Below are positions 20,601-33,602 of a DNA stretch of 64,000 bases, piece after piece. The notes beneath the pieces are model-generated. The model was not told where the DNA came from. It worked only from the letters and a program-made list of their open reading frames with translations, and searched no databases. How positions within the stretch are numbered: position 1 is the first letter of the stretch; the number at the start of each line of letters is the position of its first letter. Location of the stretch: NCBI GenBank assembly GCA_013396635.1, contig WBMW01004158.1, positions 16,869-80,868 on the forward strand, read 5' to 3'. The position numbers and the translations under genes were made by a program. This DNA comes from Penelope pileata. Lineage: Eukaryota; Chordata; Aves; Galliformes; Cracidae.

Positions 20601-23600
20601 CAGCACACTTGTAACAAAAATTTGGAAGATTATTAGGAAAGACAAAGAATATGATAACATGAATTCTAAAAGAAGTTTCTTTGAAGCAAACATGATTAAA
20701 ACCTAGGATAAGTCAATTAATTATTCTAGTTAACAAGGAAGTTATGCTTTTAGAATAATATAAGTTTCAGTAATAAATCTCAAGATGAATTCTCAAAGAT
20801 CATTCTCAAAATCAACAATTGGTGAGGATGATCAAACACTTGTATGAAAATTCCATAATATCTCTTCTAGTAAAAATAGGGAAAAACTTTGGCCAGATGG
20901 GCTTAAAAAAATAAATAATGTTTAAATTAACTCAGTTTTAAAATACTAAAAATCTAAAAATAGACTCTCAAGTTAGCTGTAGGTATTCATGATCTCTTTC
21001 TTATAATGCATTTATGCTTCTTTTTATCTGACTTTAAAGAGGGGAGGATTCTATTTACCCAGGTATACATATATAACCTAACAAGAAATAGCAAAACAGG
21101 TTGGGAAGACAGTATTTACCTTCCGTTGCCCTTCTGTTCAAGCCAGCTTAATAAAATCGTACCAAGCTGAGTCACAGAAGTGTGTGCCTTTATCACGATT
21201 TAAGAAGCCTTCATACTGAAAACCAAATAACAAGCTATATTTTTTTTAAAAAATACTACTGCGTCTTTAATATCACTGAAACCTCTATGCCGATAAGTTT
21301 GATTTGAAGGTCTATCTCAGATTCAGACAACAGAGCCTCTGCACAGAAGCTTTGTGGGGGTTGTGTGCTCTCTGCAATGGCTTAGCTTCCTTCTTCCTCC
21401 TTTTTTACCCTTTCTTTAGCTTTTCAAAGTACCACTGCCACTTTCAAAAGAGCCGTTGTCATGTGTGGATGAACTCTTATGAGCATATCTTATATGAGGC
21501 TGAACACAGTGAAAGTGGAATTCAGTCTTTGGCATTCAACTTTGTGCAGTAAATGTGTTCCATGTTGTGGGCAATCTGGAATGTTTATTCCACATATATA
21601 GCTTCTGAGGTGTATCATCGGTTCGAATCTACCATTGAAATTGACTCTGACGTATATTTTCATTTATCAGTGAAATCATGCTGCATTCAAGCATATAAAT
21701 TCACTAGCATTGTTGGCTGCGCACAGGCATTGTCCTGACATAGCATGATAACAATTTATATTTTCTACTTGTGAGACAAGTAAAGAATGATACAGCTTGT
21801 GAAATATAAAGACATTTTAATCATATTTGAATGATGGCAAGTTGACTACTTTATACTGGTATATTTCTGCATCTGAAAAGTGGTAAGCTTGAGAGATCTG
21901 TATACTGGGCCTTTGATACATATTTTTTCACTACCATTCACTCCCATTATATCTAAGGACACATAAAACAATCCTAGGTATGCTGTATTTTTCAAACTAC
22001 AACTCTCTTACTGTTTTCGTATTTTTATGAAAGTGCAAGCAAAGTGCCTCTACATGATACTTGACCGTAATCTGATTCAGTTTTGTAATATGTTTGTTTT
22101 GCTGTAACATGATTCTCCCAGTGTCTTGAGGGCTAAAAGTACACGCATCACATGGGATCTGCAGGTAAACAAATGTTCAAGAAGTGAATATTCTGAACTG
22201 AAAACACCCTGCAACAGGCCCCAACACATTTCAGTTGCATGACCTAGATGATTATGATTGTCAGAAAACAGGTAAAAGCATGAGTTATCTCTAAGAAAGG
22301 TAAGTCATACTATACAAGAATATGTACAGGCATTATTAACCTTTTGATTACATATACAAGGAATAGACATATGGAAAAATCTAGACAGGCCTGTTGTAGT
22401 GTTGAGCCATTATCAGGAAGCCACCTTCACTACCAGTATTCTCACAATATTTAATTGAAGTTGGAGCTATAGAGTATTAATATAATCTAGGTTGATAAAA
22501 GCCCAAACTTTAGCAGAAAAAATGAAAGCTATCCCAACTGTATCATTACATACAAAATAGACTTAAGACATTACATCTAACAGCTAACAAAATTATCCTT
22601 GGATTGGCTAGTATCTTGGTAAAAGATGAAAAACAATTATTGACAGAAACTTAGACCTTGACACAGATGTATTGTCAAAGTTTTATGTGAACCAACAAGT
22701 AATTTCTTCTATAGTATTCATGTGCCTAATCTTGAGAAACTACTTCAGTCAAGTTCACATCAACCTGAGGAAGTACAGGAGACCAGATACCTGTTGGAAA
22801 TGAGGTGCAAGTATGACCAGTCTCCCACCAGGGACAGTCCTGACAGTCTTCTCCCTCCACGATCTTCCTATTTTCCTAGGGAAGAACACGTAAGTGTTGA
22901 GTGAAATTTCAGAAAAAGCTCAGAAAAAAAATCTTGCGGAAATGTTGACGAAGGGAATCATCAACAAAACACAACAGGGCAGTGGCAATACACAGAGACT
23001 TCTTTAAAAGGTACCTTTTAGATTAATTCTAATGAGGAAATGTCCTTTCTTAGTTATCTTTGGCAGATTACTCAAATTAGTCCACCTTTGTCTCTGAATA
23101 GGGCTGTTCTGTCAGATCCATTTTGTAAATTGATGCTCAATAAATGAGCATTTAATTCATAGATCTCAATCAAATGACTGTTTTTGTGAAATGTTTTACA
23201 ATCTCTGTTTTGTAGGTGAGATAAAGCAAAAAAGATGTGAGGGAGTTAGTAAATCAGCAGCAGTGGTACGAAAGGGAAGACAAAATTCTCTTGGTTCTCT
23301 GAATAACATGCTGGCTACTGGGCTCTGAATTAATTTTTATAGAAACTGTGTCTTGTGCAAAACTTATACGAACCATAAAAGGAAAGGTTTCTATAATAAT
23401 CCAGCATTTCCTTCTAACTCCTCTCCAAATTGTCTCACCTTAACTCTGCAGGAATCACAATCCTGATGACGTTTTAAAATCCCCTGCTGTTTATTTCAGT
23501 TGCGGAGCAAAAGCAATGTGATTTTAATTATGAGACCAGTTGTGCACTTCAGAATTCAAATTGAGAATATCACATACTTCCAGACATTATCCTGGTGGAT

Positions 23601-26600
23601 TGCTGCAAGTTTAAACAGAGAATGTGTTTGCAGTAAATTTGACTGCTCCTTCACAATAAATCCAGCATGCAATTTCCAGCAAACTCTAAACCAGTGTTCA
23701 CATCTGCATTTTTGTCTTTCGCTGCTCATAATGGGCTTTTCTTCCATTAGTTTGCCTTAATCCCTTTTTGAACTCATTTGCAGGATTCTGGAAAATTCTA
23801 AGGTAACCAAGCTGTTTGATTATGCTCTGCATTAAAAGAATACTTAGTGCTGTTTGCTTTAAGCCTGATATTTTTCATCTGGTGACCCTTAGCACTTCTG
23901 TTATCAGAAGCTGTGAATAGTCACTCCCTGTTCACCTACTGCATGCTGCTTTTTCTTTTTGCAGACTTCTGTTATACCCCTGCTGTCATTCCTTTTCCTG
24001 TCTGTAGTATCTACACAAAGGAGGTGCTGTTATAATTTTTTTTCTTTGTCCAGTAATAGCACATTTTTGAAATGCAGAGGAGAACATAATTCTGTATTTG
24101 AGCACATTACTGATAGATGCTGTGGTATAATGATCTCTGCTTTGTTTTCTACTTATTTTCTAATGTTCTATTGTCCTTCTGCTAACAGATGAGCATTTTT
24201 CTGTTTGTTTCCACAGAACTATTCACCATGAGGATAAGACCTCTCTCTTGACTGTAGTTAGCTCATTCATTACTGTGTGCACAGCCAGGATTGCTCATTC
24301 CAGGTGTTTACTGAATTCTGTCTGTTATTTTATTGCGTAGTTGCTCAACATCATGAGATCCTTCTTCAGCTGCTTGCAAACTCATGAATGTTTATAGAAT
24401 GGAGGAAATGTTAGATGTGAGTGAAACCTATTTAATCCCTTAAACATGAAGATCACCGTCACTGCACGTACACTCAGTAATGTGTTTCCATTCAGACTTG
24501 GTTTCCTACAGAGCTTTTCGGACATGGGTGGAGGTCTGCTGTTAGCTCCCACTGTTGCTGTTGCAGAAGGTATTAATATTTATTTCTCTCTCCTGTAAGC
24601 ACAGCTTTATATTTTAGGCACTGGGCAGGCTATTTTGCAGCCTCTGGGGAATTTTGGGAAGTATTAGACCCATGAACCCATGGTGTTATTAAGGCCATGG
24701 ACCTAGCTGGCTCCCAGCTACCTTAGCATCAAGGGGAGTAAGAACATGTCAGGCACTGGAACTGAAGGTGAAATGGATCATGATGACAATAAAAAAAGCA
24801 AACAAACAAAACAATGGCAGTTATGAGGTAAGTTTCAGTAAATTGAAGGGTGTTGCATCTATCACTGTTGCTTTGGAAAACTGTATTGTTTTGACAATGT
24901 CAAGCAAGTGTCACAATATTGCCACTGAATACATTAACATCCCATTTTATGAAATAGGAATGAGAGAGGTTTTCAAGATCATTCTATGTTTTATCTCAGT
25001 TCATGGAGACTGTACTACATGTGCCACTTACCTGATATGGTGTGCCTAGATAAAGCTGTGCCTAGATTAAAGGTGTTTTGTACAATTTTAGATGTCTTAT
25101 GACATCCCACGTCACCTCCAGCTTCCGGACCAGAAGGTCTCTCATAGATCCTGTGCTACATTTGCCTCAGCCACCTAGGGGACGAATGTGCAAATCAGTG
25201 TGCTCCTTTCCAGCCTGATTGGCTGTGGAGACTGAATGCTTGACAAAAATTGTTTGAAACTCTGGTCTGTTGCAGAGAAGGCTTGTGTAGAAACAAAGCT
25301 TGATGATGACTCCACAGTAAAAATGAATCATAATTCAAGGAAAATTTTTAACACAGAGAATTATTTCTGTGTAAGAGTATCCCATTTGTATGAAGAAGCA
25401 TATGTTTGGTGAGAGTTATTTGATCTAGCGTCATTGCTTTCCCATCTTCTCCAAAAGATTATGTCATTGTACTTTGACAAATTTTTGTACTTTCTTTGTT
25501 GTTTTTAATCTCAAAATTAAATAAAAAATCTTCAGATCTGGTGAGTAGTTTTTCTACCTTAAGAAGAAGAAGGAAGTGGTACTAATGGGCATGAACTGAC
25601 ACACAACTGACTGGAAGTTCATGTGCAATTCTTCTGAATGTTCACCGTGACCTTTCTCTTCTGAGCATGATGCAACATTTTCCCACAGCTGCCCTAACAA
25701 AGGAGTCCCTTCAGATTTATTTCTGTCTTTGCATAAGTACATAAAATACACAGCTTTGAAGACTGCTGTTCGGAACAGCTTAAAAACAAAAACACACTTT
25801 ATGACAGTTGAAATTAATTTCCGGTCATGGAGGGCCTATCATAGGTGAGATTTCAGAGGCCAGGTCTGTGGACTTTTTGGTGTTTTACTAGCTTTTTTGA
25901 AATATGCATTTCAGAAGTTGATCAGGTTTTACTGCTGAACTTTTTAACTTAACCAAATAAAAAAGGAATAGCGTGTAACAGTTAATAGGATTCACTGTGT
26001 AACATCAGTTACTGTTAATGGGCAAAAAAGATAACTAATGTAACTGAAGGTACCTTAACTCTCTCTGTTCACAAACATCAGCTGTGATGGGTTATGTTTT
26101 GCAAACTCAAAGGCTGACACAAAGCCACCTTTTTTTTTTTTTTTTTAATCAGTCTCTTCACAGCACAAACCACTCGATGGTTTGTATAATATCGAGCAAA
26201 AGAAAGAACCTGTCTGCTAGAGATCCTAGAGATCATTTATTTTGTGAAGGGTGGTGAAAGAGGGCTCACAAAAAGAAGGCTATTGCAAAATTGTACTGTA
26301 ATATTGGTTGTAGAGTTGGTAGCCAGGCTTTGTTCAAGTTTACTCTTTATCTGAGTGTTCGTGAAAAACTCCTAAATATATTAGTTTCAATTTTTATAGA
26401 GCCTTCCTGTTATGGAAATTGAGAATTTCAGTAAATGAATAGCATCTTTTTAAATGTAGATGCTGAAAGTTAAGTTTTAAAACAGATTTTTTCTTCCCCC
26501 TAGGATTTTGGGTAGTCTTGGGAACTGGGCATGAACACTAGATCCATTTTATAGAAAAGAAAGTTGGAGTACTTAGGGATTCAAGTTCCCAGCAAATTAG

Positions 26601-29148
26601 ACACAAAGTTAAAATTAGAGTCCAATTACTACATATTGGACTACAGCTTGATACATCCTCACTAGATAAAATTAGAGTCTGGGAATTGTGTATCTGTGCA
26701 ATTTATGACAAGTTCTGAGTTTGCTATTAGCAACAAAAAAGAATAACAGTTACTCCAGCATCTTCATTTACTGACAAGTGTCTGTCTTTATGTCAGTAAC
26801 TTATTACTAGAAGCACAACTATAGTCAGGAGCCATTCTGAAATGAGTGACAACTATCAGAACTTTGTCAGCAATGAAAATAATCTGCATGTTTTCCTTTC
26901 ATTGCACAATTTTTATGTAAGAATGCTTGCTTTTGCAGCTAACAACAAAATACAACAGGGAAAAATTTATAATGGAATCTCATCTAATGTGCTTCAAGAA
27001 TACCTGACATGTTTTCTGACATGGTTTTTTAAGAGCATTCTTGTAAATTACTGATTAACTTCCTAAAGAGAAAAAGCTCAAAAAGATCATGATCTACGCC
27101 TCAAATTCTAAAGATGTTATTACAGATGGAACAGAACAACAGAAACTAGAGGAGTGAGTGAAGAATATGAAATATTAAATTGATATGATATGTAAAACTA
27201 CTGAAGGGGCTGTGGAAACATAAAAGGAAAATTATGGTGTGATTTTTTTCACAAGATGCAAACAAGTAAAATTAAGCTAAATAAATTAAAAACAAAATAC
27301 AGTGTTAAAGATAACCTCTTTTTTCTTTTTCCCAATTCCAAAATTAACCTGCCTATAGCAAAACAGTAGAAATAGATACAAAAGCAGATACAATCCATTT
27401 TGTTCTTGATTATTTCTTGATATGTGGATTCTTTGAATAGAATTTAGATAGATAACGGCAGAAATTACAAAATCTATTTAAATACCTAGAAATAAACCTT
27501 AGAAAAATGGATGCTTTTTGAGCCATCTAACAACTTAATGACCTCTCTGTGTATATTCTATAGAAAATATTAGAAATCATCTTGTTTGTTAATAGTTTAA
27601 TAACCTTATTTTATACTAGGGCCAGTTTTGAAGAAAAATTCAGTTTGATAGATCAAAAAAAAAAAATTTACTTAGACCTGTACAGTTTAAAAATCAGTAT
27701 CAAGTCTGAACAGTATGAAAAAAGCTTAAATTCCTTAAAATATATTTTCTTATACTTCTTCTGAGAACTTCTCTCAGTGTTCTATCCCAACCTAATACTT
27801 CTGTCTTCCCAAGTACTCAGCCACTTAAGCAGAGTGAGAGGGTAGTGTTCAAAATCAAATGAAACACCCACTGTTCAGGGGGAAAGTGATATCCAAGAGC
27901 TGTCTTCTCTGCAGAGGAGCCATCTCTCACCAGCCTGGATGCCTGGATGGAGCTTTTTGTTTCTTAAGTGTGTCCTGCTTTGAAGTCTTACAGATACATA
28001 GAGGTGGATCATTAACAGCTTACTCACTAAGAAAATGAATTTTAACTTTACTTCAAAATGCATTAACGCTGACAGGTCAGGTTCTTCAAATCATGATTGT
28101 GAAAGATGCTGTGCTTTGTATAACCTCTTCTTAATGTCATGGCATTGAAGACACTGTACCAAGTTACAGTTCTTTTTTTATGACTTCTTGAAGTCACTTC
28201 CCTTTACTTTGATATTTTTGCTTTGATTTTGCACTTTTGAGATGCTGTTTCTTGCCGAAAATTTAATAGCTGTGTTAAGTTGAGGTGTGCCATTCATCTT
28301 CAAAGAGGAGACTTACACATGATTCTCAAATTCCTTCTCCTTGGAGGAAGCACTTCCAGGATTCTTGCTGGCAGTAAGAAATGGGACCAGGCATCTCTTT
28401 GTACTATATGTCAGTGTCAAAACAAAGCTTTTGATGCTGCTGCAGACCATTACTCTCTCTATCTTCCACCAAACATGATAGGCCATAATTAAAGAAAAAA
28501 TGGAACCTAGAAAGAGCTTGATATAGTCCTTGCAGCCCTCAAGCCACCCTTCCTGTGCAATGCTCTTTGACAGGAGTTATAGATCTGACTTGCCAGTGCC
28601 ATGGGGCCGGTCTTTATTTACCTCTGGAGAAAGGAATTTAGAACTACTTTCTCCTGTTATCAGAAAAGTGTCTAGTCTGACATCAGACCTGAGTTGAGTG
28701 ACCTGATGACTTTCTTCAGAGATAAGAAGCAGGAATAGTATCAGTAGTGTTTGGGTTCATAACAGAGGATGGGAATGGGTTTTGTGGTGCAACAAAGTCT
28801 TCGCACGTGGAGCTTTTCTGCTCCACCGTAGGCTGAGACAATTTTTGATGTATGTTTCATCATTCTGTCTCCATGTGGCCCTGTGGATTTTCTCAGATCC
28901 TGGCAGTAGACAATGCATCTACAGAAAAAATAATTATTTTGTCCATTTTGTTCTTAAGAGACTATCTTTGAAACTGAATTGTAAAGTCCCCTCTTGAGCA
29001 CTTAGGAAATAAAGTAAGCATGCATAAATCCTACCTGTTCAGTTCAATATTTCTTCAGTTATTGCAATGAATCTGAATACTCTTCTACGTTTCATGGTTC
29101 TTTTTGTTGTTGTTGTTTTGTGGTTTTTGTTTTTTTTTTTCTTTTTGG
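17621..29148. other. long stretch with no gene or recognisable repeat
   Basis: About 11.5 kb of AT-rich DNA in which I recognise no transposon, RNA gene or exon. Notable but unassigned points: stacked plus-strand open frames at 19957-20211, 20247-20537 and 20461-20706; a poly-T of 17 at 26130-26146; a T/G low-complexity tract at 29101-29148. None of the open frames (mostly 60-95 codons) resembles a protein I know. Confidence 0.5.
29101..29148. repeat. T/G-rich low-complexity tract
   Basis: TTTTTGTTGTTGTTG units pass into GTGG, GTTTTTG and a T-run. The tract ends exactly where the 840-bp duplicated segment begins, which fits a sequencing or assembly break at this point. Confidence 0.8.
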
Positions 29149-29988
29149 AGGGTGCCTTTGTACAGGACAAATTGTCATAACAACAGTGCTGTTAAATAAG
29201 GACCATGTGTTTGAGCTAATAAAAATAAATGATATTTAATTTTTTAATGAAAGATATATTTTGAAATAAATATTAAAATATATAAAGAATTATATTTAGT
29301 AATATAATTTTATTATTTTCTATTAAAGAATTTAGAAGCAACTCTTTATACAGCAGATAAAATAGTTATATATTAAATATGAATAGTTGCAGTGGTGCCA
29401 TAAAATCAGAAAAAGCAAAATATTTTTTTCTTAGTGAAATTATCTGTTTTGCAAGGCACTCATTTTTAATCTTGTTAATAGTATAATAAATCAATTTAAG
29501 TATATATAGCTGTTTTCAACTGTGTTTGTCTAAGTTTATGAATAATCTTGTTATATTGGTAACGTGTATGAAAATGTGTTAGAGAAAAAACAAAACAAAA
29601 CAAAAAAGAACAAAAAGCCCCGAACAGCTTGGCTACCCCTCAGCAGCCTAGAATATCCTAGAAACAGCTGTTTGTCTTTGTAATAGTTAATAACAGGTTA
29701 AATGGCACAACTAATGCTATATGATTATTACAATAGATTCCTATAAAATTATAAAAGTCACAGACTGAAGACAAGGTACTAATGAAATAAAATATCTCTT
29801 AAAGGTTTTCATATGTATCTGAAAACCATAAAAGCTGAATTCAAGCCATTCATCCCTGGAATTTGGATACAGTATTTATTTTTCCTTACTCTTTACTCGT
29901 TCAGTTCGATTTCATTAGGATAGTCAGCTAACAATGAAGTGCTGTGTGGTTGCAATGACAGAAGCATGTACAGGTTCAAAGAAAGCGT
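29149..29988 (+). repeat. 840-bp direct repeat, copy 1 (likely assembly artefact)
   Basis: This segment runs from 'agggtgcctttg' to 'gaaagcgt' and reappears at 29990-30829. I compared many blocks along both copies and found no difference, including in AT-rich and A-run parts where true duplicates soon diverge. It is followed at once by a single n (29989). The segment is AT-rich and carries no gene. In the real genome it is probably present once. Confidence 0.95.
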
Positions 29989-29989
29989 N
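29989..29989. other. assembly gap (single n)
   Basis: One undetermined base marks a join between two contigs of a draft assembly. The identical 840 bp on each side indicates that the contigs overlap rather than being separated by missing sequence. Confidence 0.95.
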
Positions 29990-30829
29990 AGGGTGCCTTT
30001 GTACAGGACAAATTGTCATAACAACAGTGCTGTTAAATAAGGACCATGTGTTTGAGCTAATAAAAATAAATGATATTTAATTTTTTAATGAAAGATATAT
30101 TTTGAAATAAATATTAAAATATATAAAGAATTATATTTAGTAATATAATTTTATTATTTTCTATTAAAGAATTTAGAAGCAACTCTTTATACAGCAGATA
30201 AAATAGTTATATATTAAATATGAATAGTTGCAGTGGTGCCATAAAATCAGAAAAAGCAAAATATTTTTTTCTTAGTGAAATTATCTGTTTTGCAAGGCAC
30301 TCATTTTTAATCTTGTTAATAGTATAATAAATCAATTTAAGTATATATAGCTGTTTTCAACTGTGTTTGTCTAAGTTTATGAATAATCTTGTTATATTGG
30401 TAACGTGTATGAAAATGTGTTAGAGAAAAAACAAAACAAAACAAAAAAGAACAAAAAGCCCCGAACAGCTTGGCTACCCCTCAGCAGCCTAGAATATCCT
30501 AGAAACAGCTGTTTGTCTTTGTAATAGTTAATAACAGGTTAAATGGCACAACTAATGCTATATGATTATTACAATAGATTCCTATAAAATTATAAAAGTC
30601 ACAGACTGAAGACAAGGTACTAATGAAATAAAATATCTCTTAAAGGTTTTCATATGTATCTGAAAACCATAAAAGCTGAATTCAAGCCATTCATCCCTGG
30701 AATTTGGATACAGTATTTATTTTTCCTTACTCTTTACTCGTTCAGTTCGATTTCATTAGGATAGTCAGCTAACAATGAAGTGCTGTGTGGTTGCAATGAC
30801 AGAAGCATGTACAGGTTCAAAGAAAGCGT
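29990..30829 (+). repeat. 840-bp direct repeat, copy 2 (likely assembly artefact)
   Basis: Second copy of 29149-29988, at a constant offset of 841 bases. After its last shared bases 'gaaagcgt' the sequence continues into unique DNA (gacttaaccc...). Copy 1 is therefore the overhanging end of the left contig, and copy 2 the start of the right contig. Confidence 0.95.
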
Positions 30830-33054
30830 GACTTAACCCAAAATCAAGACGCAAGCAGAAATGAGCTGATGATGTTCTTACCACTGAGACATAACTGACA
30901 GTACGTTATCACAACATCCATAGTGTTATATTATCTTTAATGTAGAAGAACCCCTTGCATAATTGTTTGTTTAATAGTATTGAGGCATACAGGGCTATAG
31001 ACACAAGATACTTAACCAGTTCTGCAAACAGTGAAGGAACGCTTTCTGAGTAAGGGGATTTATGCACTTCATCTTGGGTTACCTGAATACCTCTGAAAGT
31101 ACATCACAAACTCCTTTCCAGATGTGCCAAGGTTTCAGATCTCCTTATTCAGATCTCCTGGTAATGTGGTTTTGTTTACTGAAGCAGATTTTTCCTCACA
31201 GAAAATACTGAATTATTATCATTCCTTGAAAAAAAAATTACTAAAAAATTATGAAATGTTGCATAAACCCTCTTTCAGAATTTTTCTTTAGGAAAAGAAA
31301 ATACTATTGTTAAAACTTCTGGCAGAAAGCACTAGTCCTGGAGCTGGATCCTGGAGGTCACCTCTTGAGCACTGCATGTGGATCTGCTGTCTTTCTCTCA
31401 GCACGTGCACTGTCTAAACAGGGCAGGCTTTTCCCTGCACGCTGCTTTCCTCTTCACACCAGAGATGCTCCTGCATCTCAGCTGTCGTCTGCCTTACGCA
31501 CTGTACAGCCTGCCTACCCAGCCTTTTCAGCAATTTGTGTTCTGCTGCGCCCTAAGCCAGCTCCGATCTGCAGGTGCTGTGCTGAGGTTAATATAATGAA
31601 CCCTTCTGAGAGCACAGAACTTTTTGGATTGGAGCCGCTTCTGTCTACCTTGGCAAGTTTGCCTGAAAGGCCCGCAGGCAGCCTAGCTCTTTGTTAGATG
31701 ATGCGTAAGGCCTCTCTGTAAAATTTATTTTGATATTTCAAGACTCTGCTGGAGGGTAGGAGAATTCAAAATTTAGGGTGTGACAATTATTCAGGTTTAG
31801 GTTTTAATCATGTTAATGTGGCTCCTTCTGTAACTCATCTCAATTTGTTGCACTGAGTTTGGCCAGAAGCAGAGCGTGTGTTCTGAACAAGGTGAAACTT
31901 CACACCTCTTGGCTTGGAGAAGGGCCGTGTCACAGAGATCTATGAAGTCAAGATAGGCACGAGGAATGTGAGCAAGAAATAATTTACTGTTTCTCAAAAT
32001 ATGTGAACTCAAGTCAGCCAGTGGAACTATTGGATTTAATACTGAATTAACGACTTTTCCACACAATGTGCCATTATGCTGTGAGTTTTCTCCCCATGCA
32101 ATGTTGTGAGGGCTAGAAGGTTTTGAAAGTGATTTTGTGTGTAAAGAATACGTCAGCTGGAGAGTAAAAACTTCTCTGTTCTGAATGTGGAATCAGAAAA
32201 CCTAGGTTTGGCTACTGGGAGGATATATGTGGACATTACTTTCTTAAAGCAATCCCCTCAAATCTTCAGCTGACCCTTTTGGAGAGAAGTTTCGAATCAG
32301 CAGACCAGTGTGGCACTCAGGATTGCAGTTCTTGTGCTCTCTGGTTCTCTCTGCTGCCCTGGTCCCTGGCATGGCACAGCCCTTGAGCTGGCCTCTCCAG
32401 TCACTGCTGGTGTGGACCAGGTGAAGGTCCCATAGCAGAGAATAAGCTGTGGAAATAGACCTGTCTGGAAAAAGAAAAGGTAAACAATGATAACAAGGCA
32501 TATGGCTGTACTAAGAGACCACATGAACTCAGAATTGTACCCTTTAAGGTTGATAAAGAAGGGAGGCCAACATGAACTGTGGTTGCTCTCAGACATAAAC
32601 ATAAAAATTCAATGAGAAAAAGACATGGTATGCCACCAACTTTCTCTCAGTTCTTGCTACTTACTCTAGTAGGGAATGGGTTAAAAATTGGTAATACTAG
32701 ATGACTTATCGGAAACACTTATCATTTGTGTATTAGAGGTGTATTCAACACAAATATATTCATCATATTTTTATTCAGGATATAAGTCCTCTTGATTTCA
32801 AAGTGTGCTTCGGTGCTTTTAAAATCTTCATTAGACATTTTCATTTGTAGATATGGTAAAAAAATGAGTAATGATGCATGAACGAAGATTTTTTTGTGAA
32901 AGTTCATTGTCTTTTCTGCATACTATTCCTGGGATTGTATTATTCTTTAAGTATCTTGAAATCTGTCATCTGTATTATGAAACACACAATCAGTATTAGC
33001 CCTGAGAGCTTATTTTTAGATTAATAGGTGAGACTAAAAAGAGGATTTAGGTGA
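30830..33054. other. unique noncoding stretch with a GC-richer patch
   Basis: No gene is supported. About 31330-31700 is GC-richer than its surroundings and is open in two plus-strand frames (31365-31697, 110 codons; 31378-31596, 72 codons). Neither resembles a known protein. Overlapping open frames at 32244-32602 on the minus strand are likewise unassigned. Confidence 0.45.
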
Positions 33055-33055
33055 A

Positions 33056-33553
33056 CTAGGGACACTGGGGTTTCATGCTGTGATCTGAAAGCCTCTGCCT
33101 GGTGATGGGATAATCCCAGAAATAGCTCTCTGAATCTGTTTCTGAAGAGGTGATGAGTTCTGAGAGCTGCTTCTCTCCAAGCAGAGCGATCCCTACCTCC
33201 CTTGCCCTGCTGGGGCTGGGATGCTGAGCAGAGTGAGGTCTATCCTGCTGTGATTTCAGATCTTGCCTAATTGCCAGTTGCATGGACAGTACATAGCCTT
33301 TCAAAAGCTCTATCTGGAAAGTGGGAGGGTGTGTATGCCCACTTACTGAGCAGTTTACTGGTAACAGGAGGTTACCAGTAAGTTGCTGGTTATAGCACTT
33401 AACTGTGAAACAGAGAACAGACTCTGCTCCTCTGTTCAGCCTGAGCATGCTTCCCCTGCCCTGGGGCTTGCTCTGACTGCTGGGCTGAATGCTGAATGAA
33501 GGCATTCTCCACTTCCCCTGGGAAACTGGGCCTCTGCAGGGGAAACAATTCAA
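33056..33553 (-). other. open reading frame of 165 codons, coding status unproven
   Basis: The second-longest open frame seen outside the clear CR1 open frames starts with ATG at 33553 and runs down to 33056 on the minus strand. The product would be polar, Ser/Gln/Pro-rich, without signal peptide, membrane segment or recognisable domain. A near-perfect hairpin lies inside it (33355-33381). The local sequence is GC-richer than average, which lengthens chance open frames. I do not recognise it. It could be chance, part of a long noncoding transcript, or a decayed coding piece. Confidence 0.18.
33355..33381. other. 11-bp perfect inverted repeat (hairpin)
   Basis: TTACTGGTAAC (33355-33365) and its exact reverse complement GTTACCAGTAA (33371-33381) are separated by only five bases, AGGAG. 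This could form a hairpin in single-stranded DNA or RNA, or bind a dimeric protein. No neighbouring feature indicates a role. Confidence 0.85.
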
Positions 33554-33602
33554 GAATCCCTCTAACTGTACCAGGAAGCACTGGTACCAGAACCCATGCC
33601 AC

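Noticed and set aside
29149..30829. A genuine tandem duplication or long terminal repeats of an element
   Set aside because: No differences were found between copies, the junction is an n, and the segment has no LTR-like ends (TG...CA), so a contig overlap explains it better.
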